In this document: piece by piece, positions 1 to 9,192 of the stretch
Numbering within the stretch: position 1 is the stretch's first letter
Layout of the letters: every line of letters starts with the position of its first letter
DNA from: Desulfobulbus oligotrophicus
Lineage (GTDB): Bacteria > Desulfobacterota > Desulfobulbia > Desulfobulbales > Desulfobulbaceae
Length of the DNA: 64,000 bases
Assembly: GCF_016446285.1 (NCBI RefSeq)
Contig: NZ_CP054140.1
Location: forward strand, 787,501-851,500
Direction of reading: 5' to 3'
Notes under the pieces: model-generated
The model's input: the letters and a program-made list of their open reading frames with translations, nothing else
Told to the model about the DNA's origin: nothing
The model's database searches: none
Program-made: the position numbers and the translations under genes

Positions 1-1228
1 TGCAGCCGAAACCGACCAGCATCGGGACAAAGGCCTTTCCGGGCAGGCCGATGAAACGCATAAACCGGTCCATAACAAAGGCGGCCCGTGCCATGTACCC
101 CGAGTCTTCCAGAACAGAAAGGCAGAGAAACATGAAGCCGATGGGAGGGATGAAGGTGGCCATGGTCTGGATACCGCTGCCGATACCGGTCGCCAGAACG
201 GCAACCAGCCACTCGGGGGTGCCGAAACCACTCAGCAGTTCACCCAGCCCGTCTACAAAGATCGTACCGGCCAGCTCATCAAAAAAATCAATAAATATCT
301 CGCCCATATTGATGGTGATCATGAACATCAGATACATGGCCATCAAAAAGACGGGAATACCAAACACCCGGCTGAGCACTACCCGGTCGATACGGTCGGA
401 CAGGGCGGCACCGGCCTGTCCCTGCTTTTTGATCAGATCGCGGGTCAGCCAGGAAACAAAGCCATAACGGGCCGAGGCAATGACAATATCCGCCTCTTCA
501 TCCAGATCTTCCTCGATCTTATCCTGCAGGGTCCTGACGGTGTCGAGGACTTCCTGACGCAAAGAGACCTGTGATGCCGCATGATGATCGCCTTCGAGCA
601 GCTTAAGCGCCAGCCAGTGCGGATCGAGCTTCGTGGCTGCGCAGGCTTCCTTAAGCTGAACCGCCAGGCTCTCTCTGGCCGCCTCCACCGGCTCCGGGTA
701 GATCAACTCCGCTGTCGGCGCGGCAATGGTTTCGACTGCAGCGAGGATCGCCGCTTTCAGCTCCTTAACACCCTCATCCTTTGAGGCAACCAGAGGGATG
801 ACCGGACAGCCAAGCCGCTCGGCCAGGCCCTTGACATCGATGGACAGTTTACGCTCGGCAGCCATGTCCATCATATTGAGCGCGATGATCATGGGCACAC
901 CCATTTCCAGCAGCTGGCTCGTCAGGTAGAGGTTGCGCTCGATGTTGGACGCATCAACGATGTTGACGATCAGATGGGCTTCGCGGGACAGGATGAAATC
1001 GCTGGCTACCTGCTCATCCAGGCTTGAGGCGGCCAGAGAGTAGATACCGGGGGTATCGATCACCACCACCTTCCGGTCGCCGTCCTGGTACCAGCCGGTC
1101 TTGCGGTCAACTGTCACCCCGGGCCAGTTGCCGACCTGCTGCTTGGCACCGGTCAGACAGTTGAACAGGGTGCTTTTACCGCAGTTCGGGTTGCCGACAA
1201 CACCAATGGTAAAGGTATGAGTGCTCAC
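1..1228 (-). CDS. feoB: Ferrous iron transport protein B, 3' end outside window
   Basis: Inner-membrane Fe(II) transporter with an N-terminal G domain. The visible 409 codons read (M)STHTFTIGVVGNPNCGKST (G1), then DTPG (G3) and NMMD (G4), followed by the helical spacer and the first membrane segments, ending in the FeoB-typical GLPGKAFVPMLVGFGC at the window edge. Start is GTG at 1228, overlapping the stop of the upstream feoA as GTGA, so translation is probably coupled. The C-terminal permease half lies beyond base 1. The frame is open throughout. Expected to be co-transcribed with the two feoA genes and controlled by the promoter and operators at 1826-1880. Confidence 0.95.
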   Translation of the reverse strand, partial: MSTHTFTIGVVGNPNCGKSTLFNCLTGAKQQVGNWPGVTVDRKTGWYQDGDRKVVVIDTPGIYSLAASSLDEQVASDFILSREAHLIVNIVDASNIERNLYLTSQLLEMGVPMIIALNMMDMAAERKLSIDVKGLAERLGCPVIPLVASKDEGVKELKAAILAAVETIAAPTAELIYPEPVEAARESLAVQLKEACAATKLDPHWLALKLLEGDHHAASQVSLRQEVLDTVRTLQDKIEEDLDEEADIVIASARYGFVSWLTRDLIKKQGQAGAALSDRIDRVVLSRVFGIPVFLMAMYLMFMITINMGEIFIDFFDELAGTIFVDGLGELLSGFGTPEWLVAVLATGIGSGIQTMATFIPPIGFMFLCLSVLEDSGYMARAAFVMDRFMRFIGLPGKAFVPMLVGFGC

Positions 1229-1464
1229 TTATCACCCTCCGCAACCAGAAGCGTCTTTGCCTCGTCCCGGCGCAGACTGAGGCTGTAGTTCCGAACCGAA
1301 ATCTCCACAGGATCCCCCATCGGGGCCACCCGTATTACTTTGAACGCAGTCCCCTTGGTGAGCCCCATTGCCAGAAGCTTCTGGCGATATCCCCCGGCCT
1401 TCCGGGTAAAACCGACAACGGTTCCTGCCTGGCCCACGGCAATTTCATTGAGTGTTTTTTCCAC
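1225..1464 (-). CDS. feoA: FeoA domain protein (second copy)
   Basis: A 79-residue SH3-like FeoA protein, with the family pattern of GQAGTVVGF near the N-terminus, LLAMGLTKGTAFKVI in the middle and DPVEISVRNYSLSLRRDEA towards the end. FeoA proteins are small cytosolic partners of FeoB and are thought to modulate its activity. It overlaps the upstream feoA by one base and feoB by four, the middle gene of a tightly coupled operon. Identity is clear; how the two FeoA copies divide the work cannot be read from sequence. Confidence 0.9.
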   Translation of the reverse strand: MEKTLNEIAVGQAGTVVGFTRKAGGYRQKLLAMGLTKGTAFKVIRVAPMGDPVEISVRNYSLSLRRDEAKTLLVAEGDK

Positions 1465-1712
1465 TACTCCACCTTGATAACGTTAATTTTATGCGCCATA
1501 CCGCCACCCAGACCGTACCGGCACCCGGATTTTTCAATGAGCACAGCACCGCTGGGCTGCTTGTGCACAACCACAAGCGTGTCCTCAACATTGATGCCCA
1601 TACTCAACAGGCGCCCCCGAAACTTGTGGCCACCACGCAGGGAAACAACTTTGACCACCTCGCCTTCACCGGCAAGAACGAGGGGATGTGAAGGAATATA
1701 ACTGTTCGCCAT
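1464..1712 (-). CDS. feoA: FeoA domain protein (first copy)
   Basis: An 82-residue FeoA-family protein: VVKVVSLRGGHKFRGRLLSMGI, then a hydrophobic VVVHKQPSGAVLIEKSG strand pair and GGGMAHKINVIKVE at the end. It is distinct in sequence from the following FeoA (more His and Gly, no RRDEA ending), so the pair is not a recent duplication. The ATG at 1712 follows a GGGGGC Shine-Dalgarno-like run. First gene of the feo operon. Having two FeoA proteins with one FeoB is known in anaerobes. Confidence 0.88.
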   Translation of the reverse strand: MANSYIPSHPLVLAGEGEVVKVVSLRGGHKFRGRLLSMGINVEDTLVVVHKQPSGAVLIEKSGCRYGLGGGMAHKINVIKVE

Positions 1713-1825
1713 GATCTGCCCCCAAAGGTGTTGTCTTGAGATGATGCTGTGAAGTTACAATCTTGCCCTAAAGAAATAAATTCCGGGCCACACAGGTGCA
1801 CCCGGATAACGAACCGCTAACTTGC

Positions 1826-1880
1826 TTAGGATTACCTAAATTAGGACTACCTAAATAGCCGGTCCCGGCTCAATTGTCAA
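1826..1880 (-). promoter_or_regulatory. feo promoter with two tandem TTAGG-N4-CCTAA operators
   Basis: Reading leftward, a perfect -35 TTGACA (1880-1875), a 17-base spacer and -10 TATTTA (1857-1852). Two copies of the palindrome TTAGG-N4-CCTAA lie at 1841-1854 and 1826-1839, 15 bases apart; the first overlaps the -10 box and the second sits at the expected start of transcription. This layout is what a repressor of the iron operon would need. TTAGG/CCTAA half-sites resemble those of DtxR/IdeR-type metalloregulators more than a Fur box. The regulator is not in the window. Confidence 0.6.
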
Positions 1881-2129
1881 CCATCAAAAGCAGGCTCATT
1901 TTAAAAATATGGGGTGTTTCAGGCGTTGGTGGATTGTTTCAACTCAATCACACTGGTCGGGATAACCGGTGAAAAGGTCGTCGGTCGCCGCATCCTGGCA
2001 GATGCTGCCGGCAATGTTTATTTCGCTGCAAGATAGCCGGACTGTGATTTTTGGTCGGCCGGAGAGAAGTACATCTGCGCGCACCGTTTACAACCAAACC
2101 GGGGCGCCACATGTTGACAAGAAGATCGA

Positions 2130-2324
2130 TTATTGGAGGATACCGTTAGACGGCTGCATCATGAGAGAAGTCTGGGCATCGGCGCTGTCCATGGAGGCCT
2201 TAATTGCCGCATGGAGGAGATCAACGGTCAGGTCATCGGGGTGCCGCTGGAGACGGGTTGCGAGATACAACAGGTTTTCCAGCGTCTCTCCTGACAGTTC
2301 AAGGGTGATCTGTGCTGTTTTCAT
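2130..2324 (-). CDS. Small hypothetical protein (64 aa), ribbon-helix-helix-like
   Basis: Encodes 64 residues starting MKTAQITLELSGETLENLLYL. The short beta-like segment followed by two helices (LENLLYLATRLQ, VDLLHAAIKASM) is reminiscent of small ribbon-helix-helix DNA-binding proteins, but no family is recognised. Start at 2324 chosen for a strong AGGAGGAGAG Shine-Dalgarno about eight bases upstream; the frame extends to an upstream ATG at 2363 that lacks such a site. Isolated between the feo and mut operons. Could be an antitoxin-like protein without a toxin or a chance frame; the ribosome site is the main support. Confidence 0.45.
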   Translation of the reverse strand: MKTAQITLELSGETLENLLYLATRLQRHPDDLTVDLLHAAIKASMDSADAQTSLMMQPSNGILQ

Positions 2325-2600
2325 GCTCTCTCCTCCTGTGCACTCTTTTGCACAGTACATCATTGTGCTGGAATCTCTTCGCAGTCTGTCTTTTCAAATG
2401 CTCTTCATTATCCTGTTCAAGGACGGCACTGTTTTCCAGGTCAATTAAATGAGCCCTGGTAACCTTCCGGCCATACAACTGACAAGGTGCTCCGTCGGCA
2501 AACAGAGACACCCGGAGTAACATGGCAACACATACAATTATCAGGCACAGAAAAGTTACCGGGACTTCATTTAAAGGACAAATCAATGCGATGGCACTGC

Positions 2601-3740
2601 TCAGACTTTACACTCGAACACGGCGATCAGTTGCTGCACCGCCGCCACCGCCGGCAGTTCGCCATCAGCCACGCTGCGTTCGACATCCTTAATGATACGG
2701 TTGACCTCCGGATGCCTGGCAAAAACCGAACGCAGGTGGTCATCCACCATCTCATGGACCCATTTGATATTCTGTTCCTTGCGGTGGCGTTCAAACACAC
2801 CGGACTTACCCGTGATATCACGGTATTTACGGATCACTTTCCAGATCTCGTCAATGCCCTCATTGGTCACGGACGAACAGGTGTAGGCATGTGAAACCCA
2901 GCCCTCGGTGGAGGGTTGCAGGTAATGCAGAGCACGCTCGTATTCAGCCCGTGCGGTCTGGGCGATCAGCTTGTTCTTGCCGTCGGCCTTGGTGATCACC
3001 AGGGCGTCAGCCAACTCCATGATCCCCTTCTTGATGCCCTGTAACTCATCACCGGCACCGGCCAGCATCAGCAGCAGAAAAAAATCGACCATGGACCGGA
3101 CCGTGGTCTCACTCTGCCCCACACCAACGGTTTCGATCAGGACCACATCGAATCCGGCAGCCTCACAGACCAGCATGGTTTCACGGGTTTTACGCGCCAC
3201 TCCACCTAAGGTGACACCGGCAGGTGATGGACGAATAAAACAACGCTCTTCCTTGCTCAACCGCTCCATACGGGTTTTATCGCCGAGAATCGAGCCACCG
3301 GAAATGGAGCTGGATGGATCCACCGCCAGCACCGCCACCTTGTGTCCCTGTTCAACCAGATGACAACCAAAGGTCTCAATAAAGGTCGATTTGCCCACGC
3401 CAGGCACACCGGTGATACCCACCCGGAGAGAGTTACCGGTGTGGGGCAGGAGGATTTTCAACACCTCCTGAGCCTTTTCGATATGCTGTGCCGCATTGCT
3501 CTCTACCAGGGTGATGGCCCGGCCGAGCACGGCCAGATCACCGCGCAGCACGCCCTCGGCATACTGCTCGGCATCAAGCTGCGGGCGACGATGACGAACA
3601 GCGATTTTACTCCCTTTTCCCGTGCCATTGTAGGTGCTGATCCCATCATGACCCGCTTCCACCCCATCCATTACTCGGCAGGCAAACCCTTCACAGTTAC
3701 CCTCCGGAGCCCACTCCGGCATTTTGGTGTTCGATGTCAT
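2601..3740 (-). CDS. meaB: Methylmalonyl-CoA mutase-associated GTPase MeaB
   Basis: G3E/SIMIBI-class GTPase that gates B12 loading and protects or repairs methylmalonyl-CoA mutase. Walker A GVPGVGKST at residues 111-119, followed by AVDPSSSISGGSILGDKTRM and the conserved RPSPAGVTLGGVARKTRE, VVLIETVGVGQSE and ITKADG motifs. At 379 residues it is about 50 longer than typical MeaB because of an N-terminal extension (MTSNTKMPEWAPEGNCEGFA and on) before the usual domain starts near residue 52. Third gene of the mutA-mutB-meaB operon, 80 bases after mutB, with an AAGGAG site seven bases before the ATG. The intergenic stretch can form a hairpin (AAAAGGG and CCCTTTT arms), which may tune expression. 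Confidence 0.93.
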   Translation of the reverse strand: MTSNTKMPEWAPEGNCEGFACRVMDGVEAGHDGISTYNGTGKGSKIAVRHRRPQLDAEQYAEGVLRGDLAVLGRAITLVESNAAQHIEKAQEVLKILLPHTGNSLRVGITGVPGVGKSTFIETFGCHLVEQGHKVAVLAVDPSSSISGGSILGDKTRMERLSKEERCFIRPSPAGVTLGGVARKTRETMLVCEAAGFDVVLIETVGVGQSETTVRSMVDFFLLLMLAGAGDELQGIKKGIMELADALVITKADGKNKLIAQTARAEYERALHYLQPSTEGWVSHAYTCSSVTNEGIDEIWKVIRKYRDITGKSGVFERHRKEQNIKWVHEMVDDHLRSVFARHPEVNRIIKDVERSVADGELPAVAAVQQLIAVFECKV

Positions 3741-3820
3741 TGCCTCTCCTTATATATAAGGGTTGAAAAAGGGATGCCCCGGCACAGTGGCGCAAAGACA
3801 CCCCTTTTAACGGATGCGCC

Positions 3821-5997
<2,177 letters not shown>

Positions 5998-6001
<4 letters not shown>

Positions 6002-8133
6002 GCGATCACCTCCAGATGTTTTTGCAGTTTGGTGAGCAGCTCCAGGGCATTGACACGAACATGGAGGAACTCATCCACGCCTGCCTCCTTAAAAGCATCC
6101 ACATGTTCTTTAGGGAATCCCGCAAGGATGATCATGATGTGGGGATCAGCAGCTTTCAGCTGTTGCGCCAGTGCAGGGACAATATCCGGATACGTGGCAT
6201 CAGTGGAACAGATGACCACGGCTTTAGCTCCAGAATCGAGTGTAGCCTTGGCTGCCTCGTCAACGGTGCCAAAGCCGTTGTTGCCGATGGTCTCAAAACC
6301 GCCGACATTGAAAAAGGCGGTGGAAAAATCAGCTCGGGCTTTGTGCTGGGGAATGGGCCCCATATTGGCCAAAAAGAGCTTGGGAACGATGCCGGTACGG
6401 GCCGTGTAATCCTCGGTGGCACGACGGATCTTTTCAAAGGGTTCGGCACCGCGATGGATGTTGAGCGGTTGAACGGCGATCTCCCCGGCCTCTTTCTGCA
6501 GAGCACCGGCCACCATACCCAAGGTGGCTCCCCGGCGGGCAGCCTTGATGGTCTGGGCCATAACTGTACTGTCAAGAGTGGAGCGACATTCGCGGATGGC
6601 TGTCAGGGCCGCAGCGCAGGCCTGGTCGTCGATACTGCCCGCATGGGCCTTGAGCGCCTGTGTCCTTTTCTCGCGGAACCCCTGATGATCAAAAGGCTCG
6701 GCCAGTTGGCGTTTCTCCTGCAAATTCGGATACATGTTGGTGCCGACGAACCGGTCAGTGCGCGTGGCAACGTTTTTCGCTCGCTGTGCCGCTGTCTCAG
6801 CCACCCCTTCCTGTGGCATCCCCTTCTCAAGTGCAGCCAGCATGCCGCCGGCTGCCTCGATATCCTGGAACAGCTTCCAGGCCTTCTCGGCCAACTGGGC
6901 GGTTATCTTCTCCACATACCAGCAGCCGCCGGCCGGATCGATCACCTTATCGAAATGGCCCTCATCTTTGAGCACGATCTGCACATTGCGGGCAATACGA
7001 CGGGAAAACTCGTTGGGTGTGCGGAAGATCTCATCAAAAGGCCCGACGTGCATGCTGTCGACACCACCGGCAATGCCGGAAAAAGCTTCAGTGGAAACGC
7101 GCAGCATATTTACCCAGGGGTCCACCTCGGTCTTGTTCCACGTGGCTGTACGGGCATGAACATACATCTTCTGAGCCTCGGCATTACCACCGAAGGAGTC
7201 GATTACCTGGGCCCAGACCATTCGTGCAGCGCGGAACTTGGCAATTTCCATAAAGAAGTCATTGCCGATTGCAAACTCAAAGTTCATGCGCACCGCAATA
7301 TCGTTGATGCCAAGTCCGCGTTCAAGCAGGGCGCGGATGTAGGCCACTCCGGTGGCCAGGGCATAGGCAATATCCTGCACAGCATTACCGCCGCTGTTAC
7401 GGTAATCTTCCGTGCCAACGGTGATTGTACGCACTTTAGGGGCATGCTCCATGGCCCACAGGGTGAGTTGCGCCATCCGGTCGTAGGCCTCGGCCGAAGA
7501 ACAGGGCAGCTTTCCCGCAACGGCCAGTACACCCAGGGGATCAACCACCAGCGAACCCTCAAGATCAGCAGGCGACTGTCCCTGGTCCTCAATCAGGGCA
7601 ACAACCAGTGCTGTCTGGGCTATCCCCGTGGCACCGCAGGTGATCCTGCAGGGGTGGGCGGTCAGGTCGATACCCTCCAGGGCAACTTTGGCGTCACTCA
7701 GACTTGCAAGCGACAGGCCATCCTTGCCGACCATCTCCGCCGGAGCCTGATCCGGGTCATATCCATTTAAGGTAGCCTGGTCGAACACGATGTTAAGGCT
7801 GTTCTGGCCCCGGGTGAGATCATACCTGGCGGCACGATTGAACTCTTCGGGATCGGGCTGGGTAATCTCCTGGGCAATGTGCCAGGCATTGACCCTGGGG
7901 CCTGAAGCCGTGGTACCACGCATGTAGGGCGCCTCACCGGGCAGGGTATCGACCAGGGGCAGACCGTCGAGGTCGTGGATGAAGTACATCGGCTGAATGT
8001 CAATGCCTTCGTAGGTTTTTTTGACCAAAGTCTTGTCAAAGGACTTGCCCTTCAACTGCTTTTCCACCTCTGCCAGCCACTCGGCATGGGTGTTGGCCGG
8101 AAAATCTTTAAGAATGTCCAATGCTGTTCCCAT
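5998..8133 (-). CDS. mutA: Methylmalonyl-CoA mutase, small (non-catalytic) subunit
   Basis: 711-residue partner of MutB in the heterodimeric mutase. It keeps the barrel ([19 protein letters not shown]-like region and [19 protein letters not shown]) and the flavodoxin-like C-terminal domain, but the B12 motif is degenerate: [13 protein letters not shown] stands where MutB has QDGHDRGAK, so it should not bind cobalamin, as in known small subunits. ATG at 8133 has an AAGGAG site at the right distance. Transcription must pass two cobalamin aptamers and two intrinsic terminators upstream (8159-8777), so the operon appears to be under direct B12 control. Confidence 0.96.
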
Positions 8134-8158
8134 TTTTACTCCTTGTCATTTGGTTAAC

Positions 8159-8190
8159 AAAAAACCCCCGACCCTTTCGGGCCGGGGGTT
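8159..8190 (-). terminator. Intrinsic terminator between cobalamin riboswitch A and mutA
   Basis: Read leftward: an eight-base AACCCCCG/CGGGGGTT outer stem with an inner GGG/CCC helix and four-base loop, followed directly by six T. It ends only about 25 bases before the mutA start and leaves the mutA Shine-Dalgarno free, so it is placed to act as the expression platform of the aptamer at 8288-8441. Confidence 0.85.
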
Positions 8191-8287
8191 CCCCTGTCTC
8201 TGCACCGCTGATAACACGCAGGCCTCGAACCTGCACAGTGCTGGGATCAACAACGGGAACCACGGCCGCTTACGCTGATCAAAAAAA

Positions 8288-8441
8288 CCGGCAGGTCTTC
8301 TGGCTTTCGGATCACCCTACTCTCCACGTCTTCCCGATCAAATCGACCAGTGACATAAGGCGGATTTCGTCCCCGATTACAGCGGCCGGACCGCGACGGA
8401 CTTGCACCGTCTTCCCTGTTAGGCCATTACAATGGCACCGA
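8288..8441 (-). promoter_or_regulatory. Cobalamin riboswitch A (mutA-proximal)
   Basis: Read on the minus strand it has the ordered conserved blocks of the adenosylcobalamin aptamer: GGGAAGACGGTGCAAGTCCG, GCCGCTGTAATCGGGGACGA, TATGTCACTGG, GGGAAGACG, and the 3' B12 box AGCCAGAAGACCTGCCGG. About 100 bases, with a GCAGG/CCTGC hairpin, separate it from the terminator at 8159-8190. No clear promoter is visible between it and the upstream riboswitch B, so both are probably on one leader RNA. Whether ligand turns the operon on or off cannot be decided by eye. Confidence 0.92.
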
Positions 8442-8529
8442 TTTTTTCTTCTAAAACAACGAGTTAAAACCGAACTACCTGACTACATCGGACCAGCATT
8501 CCCCCAATATCTTCCATGAAAAAACGACA

Positions 8530-8568
8530 AAAAAAATCCCCGGATCAATATAGATTGATCCGGGGATG
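8530..8568 (-). terminator. Intrinsic terminator after cobalamin riboswitch B
   Basis: Fourteen-base perfect stem (8537-8550 with 8555-8568; ATCCCCGGATCAAT and its complement), four-base loop and seven T on the minus strand. A very strong terminator about 60 bases downstream of aptamer B and upstream of aptamer A. Confidence 0.92.
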
Positions 8569-8627
8569 CCCTGGTTTATCCACGTATCGGTGCCCTCCCT
8601 GGTCCAGGGGGAAAGCGCTGTCATCTT

Positions 8628-8777
8628 TCAGGCAGGTCTTCTGACTCTCGGATCATCCTACTGACTGCGCCTTCCCAGCCTTTTAGCCAGTGACATTGTG
8701 CAGCGTTCGTCCCCGAATACAGCGGCGGGCCCGTCTCCGATTCACACGGAGTTCCCTTTTATCCTTACGGAACCTGA
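8628..8777 (-). promoter_or_regulatory. Cobalamin riboswitch B (mutA-distal)
   Basis: Second complete aptamer on the minus strand: GGGAACTCCGTGTGAATCGG, GCCGCTGTATTCGGGGACGA, AATGTCACTGGC, GGGAAGGCG and B12 box AGTCAGAAGACCTGCCTG. It has its own terminator (8530-8568) but no gene between it and riboswitch A. Its sequence differs enough from A outside the conserved blocks that the two are not a fresh duplication. Confidence 0.92.
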
Positions 8778-8800
8778 AGATGGTACAACAGAATACCGAC

Positions 8801-8829
8801 ACTAAAACGAAATCGATCATGACTGTCAA
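8801..8829 (-). promoter_or_regulatory. Sigma70-type promoter for the tandem riboswitch-mut operon leader
   Basis: Perfect -35 TTGACA (8829-8824), 17-base spacer and -10 TTTAGT (8806-8801, 4 of 6) reading leftward, placing the transcript start roughly 15-20 bases before aptamer B. Confidence 0.6.
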
Positions 8830-8919
8830 GATAAAAAACTGAAGGATGCGATGTAATCATGCATGCATTGCACCTCCTCCTGTACAGTAACAACACATCA
8901 GGCAACGCCTTTTTTAGTG

Positions 8920-8948
8920 TTGACCATAAACTGAAAACACAATATATA
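8920..8948 (+). promoter_or_regulatory. Sigma70-type promoter for the nrdDG leader
   Basis: -35 TTGACC (8920-8925), 17-base spacer, -10 TATATA (8943-8948). Start expected near 8955, immediately before the nrdD cobalamin aptamer. It is divergent from the mut promoter, about 90 bases away. Confidence 0.65.
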
Positions 8949-8955
8949 GTGGTCA

Positions 8956-9127
8956 AGCGGTTCCTCCTGTCCTGAGAGCCAGGAGGAGAATAGGGAATCC
9001 GGTGCAAATCCGGAACTGTCGCGCAGCGGTAATCAGGAACGAACATTGTCAAAGACACTGGTCAGTTGACCGGGAAGTGACAACCAGTAGGTTCCCCAAT
9101 CGCCTGAAAGTCCGAAGACCTGCCGTG
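8956..9127 (+). promoter_or_regulatory. Cobalamin riboswitch C upstream of nrdDG
   Basis: Aptamer blocks in order: GGTTCCTCCTG with its complement CAGGAGGAG, GGGAATCCGGTGCAAATCCG, GCGCAGCGGTAATCAGGAACG, GGGAAGTGACA, and the B12 box AAGTCCGAAGACCTGCCG. It precedes the B12-independent anaerobic ribonucleotide reductase, the classical logic for a B12-repressed gene when a B12-dependent reductase is also present. No terminator follows; a hairpin at 9133-9156 (CAGCCG/CGGCTG) and one over the Shine-Dalgarno suggest control of translation. Confidence 0.9.
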
Positions 9128-9165
9128 AAACCACAGCCGCACATGCAACGGCTGTCACCTGCACC

Positions 9166-9186
9166 CTCTTGCCTCGCGTCAAGGAG
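9166..9186 (+). promoter_or_regulatory. Possible ribosome-site-sequestering hairpin of nrdD
   Basis: CTCTTG (9166-9171) can pair with CAAgGAG (9180-9186, one bulged G), covering the AAGGAG Shine-Dalgarno of nrdD. This would be the translational expression platform of riboswitch C. Seen by eye only; no folding energy computed. Confidence 0.45.
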
Positions 9187-9192
9187 AGAGCC

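Noticed and set aside
1969-2448. Plus-strand frame of 159 codons
   Set aside because: Antisense to the small gene with a good ribosome site; no start signal and no recognisable motif.
2299-2586. Minus-strand frame of 95 codons with a hydrophobic start between meaB and the small hypothetical gene
   Set aside because: Would start at TTG without a ribosome site and overlaps the better-supported gene at 2130-2324.
8765-9058. Minus-strand frame of 97 codons in the divergent riboswitch region
   Set aside because: Lies across the two promoters and the nrdD aptamer; RNA elements explain the sequence.
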